Positions 21,194 through 31,317 of a stretch of DNA of 64,000 bases are shown here, piece after piece. The notes under the pieces were generated by a model that ran no database searches, was not told the origin of the DNA, and saw only the letters and a program-made list of their open reading frames with translations. The position numbers and the translations under genes are program-made. Within the stretch, counting starts at the first letter, position 1, and every line of letters begins with the position of its first letter. This DNA is from Symmetrospora coprosmae (lineage: Eukaryota > Basidiomycota > Cystobasidiomycetes > Symmetrosporaceae), in assembly GCA_008802785.1 (NCBI GenBank), contig VUYT01000001.1, positions 1,426,001-1,490,000 of the forward strand. Reading direction: 5' to 3'.

Positions 21194-24100
21194 TTACTTC
21201 TCTTTCGTTTCGCCGATCTTCCATGGGTTGAGCTCCTCTTCGTGTGCGTTATCGCGCGTGTCTGGAAGAGAGCAGCCTGTCAGCACAGTTCCCGCCCTGG
21301 AACAAGCTCGGACAGCGAGGTTCACCTTCTTCAGGCCGCGGTCTGGCTGACCTCTCTGCTGCGAGGACCACGTTGACCCGCCCTGATACGGCAGAAACCA
21401 AATGTCAGCCGGAATCGCCAGCTCGGAAGTTCCGCGACGACTACTCACGATCCATCAGGAACTGAGCTATTTCGTCGGGCTCTTTCACCTTCTCGGCAGG
21501 CAGGTTCTCAGCAGCCTGCGCTACTAATGTAGGCTGGCTAGAACTACTCTGGAGGAACACCCATTCCAGCAGATCCTCCCAATCCTCATTCAAGACCCCA
21601 ATCTCGGCAAGGTCACCGACTGTCTGGTAACCGCGGGCGCTCAGATAGGCTGCAACTGGACGCGGCATCCCGACAATGCCTGATAGCTGCTGCGCTTGAA
21701 TATCTTTCAGCTGCCTGGAAGGTGCCGAGAGAGGCGGAGATGGAGCTTGGGGGGCGGGCTGAAGAGCAGGTTGCACCTGTGAAGGCTGCGACGCCGGCTG
21801 AGTAGACGCCCCGAGCAGCCTGCTGACAGCTGCGGCAGTCTGCGACGAGGTAGAACTCTGCTCGTCGTCCGTAGACGGCACCCGTTGATTCGACAGCGTC
21901 CGCTTCTGGCTGCCCGACAGGCGAGGCGCGTGCCCCTCCTCCTCCGCGTCCGACATCGATGTATCCTGGCCAGGAGCCGGCGGCGCACTCGCTCCGCTAT
22001 TGCTGCTCGACTCCCGCGCAAAACGGATATGCTGGTTGCTTGGACGGTTTAATCGCCCTTTCTTGCGTGGTCGATCTGCAGACGGGACCCCGCTCGTGCT
22101 CGCGCTCGGTGCAGCGGACATCGAGGCTCGAGCGCGGCTGCGCGACGATCTGCCAGCGTCTGTAGCAGGAGGGCGCTTGCCTGACAGCACAAGCTCGCGC
22201 TTGCCTGACAGCACAAGCTCGCGCTCGCACATCTCGTGATGGAAGGGTACGACCTGTAGCGAGGCAGTGTTAGCGTTGAGCGGTCCTCAGGCTGATTCCG
22301 GCACGCTGGCCGCGCTCACATAGGTCAATTTGGCTTTTTGCGTGCCGTCTTCGGCTGGTTCGTGGAGCTCCGCATGCGCCTCGTACCGACAGCCGGTGTA
22401 GGCCAGTCTGCAGGTCAGGCTGTACGAAACGGCAGACTGGCGGACAAGGAGCGAGCTGCCCGGGTTGACCCGAGCCGTATGCTCCTCAAAAGCTGCCTTC
22501 AGTTCCTCAATGCTGGCGTACTCCGTGTCTTTCTTCGGAGCTGTCTCGTCCTGCTCTTCCTCCGGGAGTGCGGCAGTTGAGAGGGAGCTATGCCGTCGTT
22601 TGCCCTTGTCTGGTGAGGTAGCGCTAGGCGTTGCACTAGCTCGGCGTCCCGACGTGCTCGGCAACAATGGTGGCTGCGATAATTCCGCGCGTCAGCTGAT
22701 GACTGAGGGCAGGCCGGCTTGAGGCCCTGTCCAAGAGCTGCTCACCAGATCGCGTAACGTGCGCTGATGGTGGTTCCAGCAGCCTATGCTGTGCTTCGGC
22801 ACTGCCTGTAGACGTGAAGCGAGTCAGATCTGTAGACGACCCCTTCGATCCTGATGTTGGAGTCGACCCACTTTCTTCACCTCCACCTTGCCTTCCCCGA
22901 GGTTCTCGATGACGAAACTTGCGCTGAACGAGTACTTGCAACGCAAATCCGTTTCCGGGCAGTAGACCCTGCAGAGGTCGTTCTTGCTGGTGCTGGTCTT
23001 CAATTCGCAGTCCGGGTTAATCGACTCGGAATGGTACTTGACCATGTCGACAAAGTCGGACCAGTCATCGATGACCATGCCGACCTGCGTGGCGTCGACC
23101 ACGGGCTCTTGCGAGCCCTCGGCGATGGCGCGATGATAAGCTAGACAGCCCTCGCTGTGCTTGGGAGTGGTCTAATAACAGGACACAGTCAGCTTGTCCC
23201 ACACCGAGCAACATTCTCGAAACGACCCACGGTCGTGACGATGACAGCAGGCTCTGCTCGAGCACCATACGAGAAGACACCATTGAACGAGTATGCACAG
23301 CCAGCGCGGAGACAGGCTCCGCGCATCCGCAGGCCATCCTTGGCCGTCGAGAAGGAGATGCGACTGCCCGGGTTGACGGAGTCCGAATGTGCTCGAACGG
23401 CTTCTTCGAACGCAGCCATAGATGGCAGTTCGTCTCTAGAGATTGGCGCTCGAGGACGGCGTTGCTTTCCTTTGCTAGCCGGACGCGGATGTGCTGCAGC
23501 AGCGTCCGGCGCGTTGCTGGCCTGGGCAGTCGCAGTATCGGGAAGCGCCGCTGGCTCATCTGGGTGTACAGGTAGTGCCGCCGACCCCAGCCTACCTGGT
23601 CGATTTTCATGTGGCGCGTCTATAGCCTCCGCTGGTAGCTCGGGCGATCTGCTAACTTTCGTGATCAGGCGCTTGGCTTCGGGAGATGCCGGACGAGATG
23701 ACGGCAGCAGGGGAGTTGCAAGCGGTAGATCAGGGAGCTCTGATTCGCCTTCTGCCTCCACTTGACCATAATCTCCTGCACCCTCGAAGTCCTGCTGCTC
23801 TTGCTGCCGCTCCTGTTCCTGCTGAGGCTCCTGTTGATGCTGCTGCGATGTGACGATGTCGGCTTCGACTGCTTGCTGGACATAATCGGCATCACCTTGA
23901 AGTTGCTGGTCGTGCTGGTCAGGAGGTCTCACATGCGGCTGTCCATCTCCCGTTGCCCGGTCCTGCATTTGCTGATCGAGAGGGTCAGGCCCCGGTGCTT
24001 GAGTCACGGTGTCACCATGATTGGCGGGCTCAACATTCAGCTCCGCCTGTTCCGCCTGTGTTGGGCCAACATGCCCGGGGGCAATTGACGGCTTCCGTGT

Positions 24101-27100
24101 CTTTGCGAGGTAGGTGGCCACCGCCGCGCTCATTCCTGCGCGTGTTGATTCCTCGAGCTCGGTCGAGCGCTTCTCCCTGCCTTTTCCCTTGTCGAGCTTG
24201 CGCTTCTTGGCGGAAGGCTCCTGCTTGACTGGCAATGATACGCTCTCACTGAACCGTGCACTCGATGATCTGGCCGTGGGGGCCGCTGAGCTGGCAACGC
24301 TTCTCGCTTTACGCTTCAGTGCTGCATGGCGGGCCTTAGCGGGCGAGGACTTTGGCTGGATGGCACCCGGGTTAGTGTCCTGCCTCGGCGGAACAAGCGA
24401 GCTAGAAGGCGACCCACTGCTTCGGTCGACAGGCACTCTTCATCGTGCTTGTACTTCGCCTTGTGAACCTCTACTCCTTGTAGCTCCGATCCATCACTTG
24501 GATCCCTGATGTGATCTGCATAGACGTAGAAGGGACAACCCTCCTTCCAGCACGCGAACGCATATCCGCCCTTCCTGTACTTGTCCGTCACGAGGTACGA
24601 CCCCTCATGCACGAATGTTGAGTAGGCTCGGACAACTTCCTCGAACTCGGCAGCCGAGTTAAAGATCTTCCCTTTGCGAGGCTTCTCCGGGTCTCTGGCT
24701 GCTTTGGGTGCCCGACGCTTCCGCTCGGACAGCGAAACTGAGGTAGACGCGATAGAGGATGTGCGCGATCTCATCGAGGAGTCGTCCTGCGAACTAGAAG
24801 GCGAGGCTTCGGGCGCCGTACTCGGTGCGAGTCGTGCGAGTACGTTCGGAGGTATCCCTTTTGGTCCAGCAGACGAGCCTTGACTCGCAGCCGGCTCCGG
24901 AGAGCGTGATGCTGTCGTGGAGCGAAGCCGAACAGACGGTTGGCGGGGTGCAGTTTTCCGAGCGGCTTTTGGAGCAAGCTGCTTGCGCGGCGCCCTGAAT
25001 ATTGGAACCGGCTCGACGCCTCGCGAGGTGTCATTGTTGGGCACCAGCGCTTTCAAGTTTGCCCTGGCGATTTCTATGGCTTGAGCGCCCATGTCACTTG
25101 CGATCGCCGGCTCTGCTTGCTGCTGGGAACTGCTCGGCGAAACGGCCGCAGACCCTTGAGCAGCCTGAGATTCCGAAGGCGCAGGCGTGCTAAAGGGCGA
25201 GACAGAGACATCTGCAGGAGGACGGGATCGCTGTGGGGCTGTCTTCCGGGCGCCCTTTGCGGCCATGTGTCGCCTGGGGGGCGTCGGGTCCACAGGCGCC
25301 TTGCCAACAATCATTACAGGGAGGCTTTGAGGAGGAGCTGTCCTTCCGTCCGGTTCGGCGGGCGTCGTGCCATGTGTGCTACTGCCTTCTTTGATGGCCC
25401 CATCTGCTTGCTTCTCCGGTCCAGCGGGCGATGCTCGAGTCTGCATCATTTCCGGCGATTGGGATAATGGAGACGATCGTAGGCGGACGGGTGGGTTGCG
25501 ACTGGCGCTTTTACGGGCGGCTACATAAAAGTTGTGTTCGTTTCGCCGCCTAGGTGCCTTAGGGCGGATTGGCACCATTGCCTGTTCCTGGACGGGAGCA
25601 ACATGCGAGGCAGCTTCCATGCCTGTACTAGCCGCCTCCTCCTCAGGGACGCCCTCGAGGAGCTGCTCCGCTTGGCGGTCCCTCGCGGCTACCTGATCCT
25701 GAGCGACCAGCGGCAGCTCGGGAATTACTGCTTGCGGCGTAGACGAGGTTGGCGGTCCGACAGGATCCGACGGTACCGGCGGCGCTTGTGGGATAGGCAC
25801 AGAGTCTACCGTCTGCTGGTGCTCTTGCTGGGCCTTTTCCTGTGCTTGCCGCTCTTTTTCGGACTCGAGCTTGGTCGACTCGAGCTGGCAGTCTTCACTG
25901 TGATGCAGATAGGCCTGAGCTCGTGGGTGGGAAGCAGAATGTGAGCATGCTGCTGTAAATGACGGTGATGGGACGCGTCGTGAAAGCGGTATGGACCCAC
26001 CTCCGTCACTTCGAGCGTGTTCCGCGTGTTTGGCAAGGGCTCGGCGGTCACCCGATAAGCGCAGCTGGCAGACAGTTGATGTGAGTCATGCGAGACAGGC
26101 CCAGGGGCGTGCACAGAGAGACAGAGGAGGAGTTCTCTCAGCATGACTCGTCCTTTTGCTCGGAAGGGTGAGAACTCACGTGACTTCTGCTGTGTCGGAG
26201 TCTTTCGAGAAGCGACACACGACGCTCGACTTGACGCTGCTCTCGTCGGCCAGAACCACGCGAGATGAGGGCACGACTGTCGTACTGTGTCGCTCTACCG
26301 CTCGAACGAAGGTGGCCCGATCCGAGAAGAGGTGCCCAATCCATCGACCGGGACGAGGCGGTTCGTCTTTGCCAGACGCGGCCTCAGTGGCTTGCTCAGG
26401 TAGCTTTGTAGCAGGGGAGGATTTTGCATGATTCATAGTGGGCGCTGCATTCGGTGAAGCTCGCGAAGACGATGCCAGCCTGACAGATGAGGGGTCCTCC
26501 AAACCGGACACTGTGCGTTCAGCTGGAAGCGGGGCCACTGACGGTGCTGAAGCTGCGAGAGAAGACGCGGCAGCTGAAAAGGCGGTTGAAGCTGTAGCCA
26601 TAGTGAATGCCTGTCCAAGCGTTTGGAGAGAAGCGGTAGTAGGAGCTTGTGCCGGTGCCTGAAGTGGAGGAGAAGCTGATGCAAGCGATGGTGTGCTCCG
26701 TGGCGGTACCGGCATGTTGAGCGCCAAGGGCTGAACAACTTTGCGGACCTCGTCTGTGGGCATTGTCTTCAGGGCTTCTACCAGCGCCTGGTCGGATACC
26801 ACCTGCAGTGCCGACTTGAGCCGCTCGCACTTCGGGTCACCCGGGATGAAGAAGGGTGCAAAGAGCGGATTCTTGCGCAGGTTGGCGTGTAGATTGGCAT
26901 CAAGGTTGAGAGTTGGTTTTGGCTTCGAGGCTGTTCGGCCATTCACTGGCCGCGGGCGGACATGTAATGCGGAAGAGCCGATCTGATGCGGCCTGCCCAT
27001 CTGCGCGCTGCTTTGACTGGCATTGGGTCGAGGGTGCTTTCGAGAGTGCTTTGGAGCTGGCGATAGCACGCGTAAGTCGTCATCACGCCACTCGTCGTCA

Positions 27101-30100
27101 CTGCTGTCCCCCCGGGATTCTGGGGCCTCCGAGCGTGGTGGCGCGCCGGCGCCGCTGGACGCTGCGGGACGAGCAGGCGCCATGGAAGCGCTCGATTGAG
27201 TTGCGGAAGGATCAGACACAACGTCGCCACTAGTGATCTCTGCAATCTTGTAAGATGCGTGTACCGCATCGCATTCTCGTGTATGCTGTAAGTCGAAGTC
27301 GCCGACCATCCTGCGTGGCATGCTAGATTTAGCTGACATCCCGCGTCCCGTGCACTGTAGCGCTGATCCGACTCACCACTCGCCGGTATGATGTCGCTTG
27401 ACAGCTCGTACCATGGCATCGCACCAGGTGCTCGTGATCGCCGTAGAGCGGGGGGGCAATCCGCGGCCAAATTGGCAGAAGACCGTACGCTGCACGTTCA
27501 TGCCTTCCGTGTCTTCCCTGATTACCACTTCCAGCTTGCTCCTCTCCAGTTCCCGCATGGCAATCGCTTCAAATTCTTGCGCTGATGCGTAACAGCCTTT
27601 CTTGCCCGCGGCGTCGAAGAGGAGTCCTGGATCCTCAACCTCAACCATGTCCTGGTCCAGGTCCAGGTCCAGGTCCAGGTTGTCACCGCCGTCGGCGAAC
27701 GTAGGAGGCTCGTTAGTGTCGTCATGAGCATCGTCGTCATCCATCGAGTAGTCGCCGGGATTGAAAGCGTCCTCGATTCGGGTAGCGGACGTGGAAGCCA
27801 CCGGAGCTGCGTGACCGTTCCCATTCGGATGTGAGGATGACATCGCCTGCGATTCCCTCCGGGACAGCTCCAACGCTTGCTGAAGCTCGATGTCCATGTC
27901 GTCATCGTCGACACGCCCAGTGTCCTCCCAATCCTCCCAGTCTTGCCCATGATTCCCTCGCTCGATCTGCGAAAGCGCTTGAAGCTGCTCTGTGATACCG
28001 CGACACGCCTTGCTGTGCTTGTAGATGCACTGCGAGATCTTCCAACCAGTCGTAAAGGCGCTAGCGACTCGCCATTCGGCTTCCACTATTGTGGGACAAG
28101 TCAGATCTTGCGAGCTCTGGCTAGCCTGCAGAGTTGCCACAGCGTCAAAGTTCGAGCACCGAAACCGGTAGAACTCCTTGTCCTTGTCTATGGCGGAGAC
28201 GCTTTGCCCAAGATAGGCAGCTGCAGCTTCTTCGAGCCTTTCGCTGTTGACGAAGATGTCGCCTTGCTTCAAGAGTAAGGCTAGCTCTGATCGCGATGGG
28301 CTAGAGCGTCGGCGCGGTTTTGTCTTTGCTTTACCTTTTCCTTTGTCGGATTGGCCATTGATGCTTAGAGGCTTCGGGGCGACCAGCGCGCTGACGGGCC
28401 GTAATTGCGGATGCGATGCTGGGTTTCCTGTATCGGACGTGGATGCTTGGCCGTCCAGCGGACGGGAGTATGGCGTAGGCTCGCTTGGTGCGCCACCATC
28501 TGAACTGGACGGGCGGTTATTGCTGGTGTGCTGGGTCCCGTTGGCGGAAGTCGCTGCACTGGGTGCACTACGATCCTGGTTTGCGGAAGCCCGACAAGCC
28601 TTTTTCTTCCGCAAATATCGAGCAATGGCTGCGGCGTTCTGTGCAGGCTCGCTCCAGTGTAGGACGGCGACGTCGGGATAAGCCATAGCAGCTTGACACA
28701 GTGCGCTATGATTGGTATTGGACGTCCACCTGTGACCGCCGTCGACAGAGAGCAGCTTGGCAAAAGCCGGACAGCCGTGCGCTGGTGGGTTGTAACGGTA
28801 CTGCCATCCGGCACTGCCGGATTGATACCTCCCGGGCGCGACTGTTTCGTCGATGATGTCCCAGTTCACACACGCGTACCGCTGCCCTTTACATTTCAGA
28901 CCGTCCGGGCTCTGCTTCAGAACAGTGCCCGCAGTCTTCCGGGCTTGCGCCTCGGTGGTCAAGGGGTCGGCGGGTAAGGCTGGGGTGGATGTGACAGCGA
29001 CGGTCGATTGCGCCGACTGAGTGCTAGCCCCAACGGACTCAGAAGCAGGGCCTGTAGCGGCAGATTGCGTAGACGATGTACCTAATGGTGGGACTGCACT
29101 CGCTGGAGCAGCTGATAGTTGCGGTGCACTCGCTCCTTCGGCTGCGCGCTGAGCGCGCTCTCTCTGACGCTTCGTATTGAACTCCTTAACGATACGCTCG
29201 GCCTCCTCGCGCTCCTCTGGCGTGTATTTCGCCCTATGCGGGCAAGCCTTCGCGACGTGCCTCGCACGAGCCTGTACATGGTGGGCCACCAGGAGGATGC
29301 GGCAGACTGTGCGAGTCGTAAAGGCAGAACAGTCAAGTCAGCCTCCTCATGCCATATCGTGTAAGTAGCCTGACCACACCACGTACAGTCTTGGTCCTTG
29401 CTCAAACGCTCGGCATCCTGCCTGTCCCAGCGCCTGTTGAAAAGGAGCGACGCGACGGGACTGTTGCCAGCCGTTTTGCTGATGCGCAAGGCTTCCAGGC
29501 AGGCAAGGCACACGGTCAGCGGAGATTTACGATCGAAGTACGCGTCCGCATGTTGAACTGATATGGTCGGACCGAAGAGGTGTGAGAGCTCAGGTCGGGG
29601 TGCCCGTCGTGAACGTCGAGCCTTCGGTTCGTGAGGAGCAGATGAGGCCTGGAGGCCATCTAGATTCCGGAGTGCGGGTGTGGTAGACGAAGAGGACGCA
29701 GCATCGCCAACACCACCACCGACGATTGTCTGAGCGTTGAGATCTTGAGCGACCTGACGCGAACCTTCCATTTTGGTCGAGGTATTCCCATTGCCGTCTC
29801 CATCCTCCTCCATCGAGCTCCCAGAGTACTGCGCCATTGTCCCATACTCGTACTCCACTTCCTCCTCCTTGAGCTCATCGATCTCGTCCTCCTCATCCTC
29901 CTGCGACTCGTGCGTCATGCGCTGCTGCGAGCCCGTGAAGCCCCATTGAAAGCTACCAGGCGAGCTCGGCGCGACTGAGGGAGCGCCTGATACGGGTGCC
30001 TCCCCCGAGCCATTTGGTGCTGGAGCTGGTGCTCGGAATGCAGGAGGCGGCGTTCGGCTCGTCGAGCGAGCGAGGCGCTCCGCTGGTGCTGGAGTCGCAT

Positions 30101-30751
30101 CTTGTGATATACGAGTCGCAAAGATCTGCCGAGTTGTTGGTGCGTTGCTCTCTGCTCTCGCGGGTATGCTTTGCTCCTCCGTCCGCGGATCCGCCTCCAT
30201 GTTTGCTCTATCCTGCTCCGCCGCTAGATCCTCCGTTTCGTGGACGTACGAGACCGAAGGCGACCTTTCCGCATATGCTGGCGCGTGGACTGCATCGTCC
30301 GACTGCGCGTGAAAGCCATTCGGAGCTGACAGCTGCTGTCCAAGCCGTAGCGTCGTGACGGCTTCCGGCGCGTCGGCAGTCTCGTTGACGGCTTCCGAAG
30401 TGTTGGCGGAGGGGTCCGCTGTAGAAGCTGCGGCGGCGCTCTGCGCTGCCTCCGATGATGCATTTTGGCTGTCGTTGGTAGTCCCTGGTACCGAGCTTGC
30501 TGTAGCTGGCTCTTGAGCTGCCGTTGCGCACTTCCGTTCCGCTGCTTCTGAATCTCGTGCAGCTGGAGGTGAGCTCACGGCAGCAACAGTCGCGGGACGG
30601 GCTCCAAAGCCGCTTTCGTATTCTGCGATGCTGCTTCTGATGAATCTGTGCAGTATATGTAACCGGCCTCAGCGACCTTGCATCGAGCTCTGCTTCTGCA
30701 TCAGTATAGCGGGGCTCACTGGAGGTCGTCGCTGGCCAGCAAGTGGGTCAT
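21194..30751 (-). CDS. Giant protein with BED-like finger and eight MULE/FAR1-like zinc modules
   Basis: I do not recognise a named family. Thirteen exons join in phase: 30751-30720, 30645-29387, 29306-27377, 27310-26180, 26064-26001, 25914-24418, 24379-23231, 23171-22872, 22805-22746, 22673-22320, 22253-21449, 21382-21326 and 21261-21194. They total 8,706 nt, or 2,901 residues. The first exon (MTHLLASDDL) supplies the only plausible ATG. Order: Ser/Ala-rich and acidic N-terminus, BED-like C-x2-C...H-x4-C, then eight 75-105-residue modules ending in H-x3-C, separated by low-complexity linkers. Nuclear-import motifs such as KKRKLDKGKGREKR are visible. A helical C-terminal segment (GMPRPVAAYLSARGYQTVG) precedes the end ETKEK. 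No DDE transposase core is present. Inference: a nuclear DNA-binding protein, perhaps domesticated. The main doubts are the 38-nt intron 24417-24380 and the last two exons; without those exons the stop would be at 21441. Confidence 0.75.
22173..22220. repeat. 24-bp perfect tandem duplication inside the giant gene
   Basis: Two identical adjacent copies, 22173-22196 and 22197-22220. In the minus-strand reading frame each encodes ELVLSGKR, so the protein carries that octapeptide twice just after module R8. The identity points to a recent in-frame duplication. Confidence 0.85.
22227..22532 (-). other. Zinc module R8 of the giant protein
   Basis: Starts EYASIEELKAAFEEHTARVN. Ligands are TCRLAYTGCRYEA (C-x6-C) and, after the intron 22319-22254, PFHHEMC. 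The intron falls at the same place as in R6 and R7. Confidence 0.7.
22779..23087 (-). other. Zinc module R7 of the giant protein
   Basis: Starts VIDDWSDFVDMVKYHSES. Ligands are YCPETDLRCKYSF (C-x6-C) and, after the intron 22871-22806, PKHSIGC in a 60-nt exon. Only about 15-20 residues separate it from R6. Confidence 0.7.
23145..23434 (-). other. Zinc module R6 of the giant protein
   Basis: Starts ELPSMAAFEEAVRAHSDSVN. Ligands are GACLRAGCAYSF (C-x4-C) and, after the intron 23230-23172, PKHSEGC. It follows a Gln-rich linker. Confidence 0.7.
24433..24672 (-). other. Zinc module R5 of the giant protein (most canonical)
   Basis: Starts GKIFNSAAEFEEVVRAYS. The core FACWKEGCPFYVYA, followed by YKHDEEC, is the closest match to the MuDR/FAR1-type pattern C-x4-C-P-x-Y...H-x3-C. 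It lies entirely in one exon. Confidence 0.7.
25879..26350 (-). other. Zinc module R4 of the giant protein
   Basis: Starts GHLFSDRATFVRAVERHS. Ligand candidates are VVCRFS, VTCAYRVTAEP and HHSEDC. Two introns, including a 64-nt exon (26064-26001), interrupt it. Spacing is C-x12-C...H-x3-C. Confidence 0.6.
27270..27585 (-). other. Zinc module R3 of the giant protein
   Basis: Starts GCYASAQEFEAIAMREL. Ligand candidates are VFCQFG, STWCDAMV and, after the intron 27376-27311, QHTREC. Spacing is C-x17-C...H-x3-C. The intron splits the module between the second Cys and the His. Confidence 0.55.
27994..28269 (-). other. Zinc module R2 of the giant protein
   Basis: Starts GDIFVNSERLEEAAAAYL. Ligand candidates are FRCSNF, LTCPTIVEAEW and KHSKAC; spacing C-x19-C...H-x3-C. 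It sits in the middle of a long exon. Confidence 0.55.
28690..28932 (-). other. Zinc module R1 of the giant protein
   Basis: Key residues: Cys in RYACVNW, Cys-Pro in AHGCPAFAKLL, then NHSALC. Spacing is C-x32-C-x20-H-x3-C, with the longest first loop of the eight modules. Confidence 0.55.
29175..29570 (-). other. BED-like zinc finger of the giant protein
   Basis: Before the module array, the sequence HLFGPTISVQHADAYFD leads to the C-x2-C knuckle LTVCLACLEAL. After the intron 29386-29307 comes HHVQARARHVAKACPHR, giving H-x4-C. This spacing resembles BED fingers of hAT elements and host genes derived from them. Assignment is by pattern only. Confidence 0.45.
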
Positions 30752-31317
30752 GTCGTTCGCAGCTGCTTGCGCTGGCTGAGACGACACGGGGACAGCTGCA
30801 GCCATGCCTCCTTCATGGTAGGGGCCGCGCAATGTGTCCTAGGTGCGCTGCCGTGATATGTTACGTTGTAAGTAGCAGAGCAGAACAGAAGCGAGAGCTC
30901 TGTTGCGAGACTGCGTGACGGAGAGGAGCGGTGGCGACCGTCACATGCGGGAGCGGCGGACAACATGCAGGATGCACCAGCTTTCAGATGTGCGCTCTGC
31001 CCTTGCCTGTAAGCAGGCTCATTCAGTACTGCTAGACGCTCTTCTTCCTGCCAGACTGCTGTCTCCGGCCTTTGCATATCGGTCTCCGTCAGCTCTGTCG
31101 ACCTCGATCACCTTCAAGACCTACAGACCCGCTCGAGGACAGCAAACGCACTCCCCACCTTACCCTCTCTCCTGACTACTTCCATACCATATCTCTTGGC
31201 TGCATAGAGCCCCAACACGCTTTGGCAGCTCTACCTCCCGCTACCCGCTGCGAGAGAAGCTGAGCCACTGCCATCACTTCCACCTCGACGCGTGCTTCGA
31301 TTCGGTCGCGACGCGCC
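30752..31317. promoter_or_regulatory. Divergent promoter of the giant gene and CDC7
   Basis: About 570 bases between two divergent start codons. No clear TATA box or repeat was found. The CDC7-proximal part is pyrimidine-rich (about 31060-31300). Confidence 0.4.

Noticed and set aside
21194-30751. The zinc-module array as an intact or decayed MULE transposon
   Set aside because: No DDE transposase core, SWIM finger or terminal inverted repeats are seen, and the long in-phase exon chain indicates a functioning host gene.
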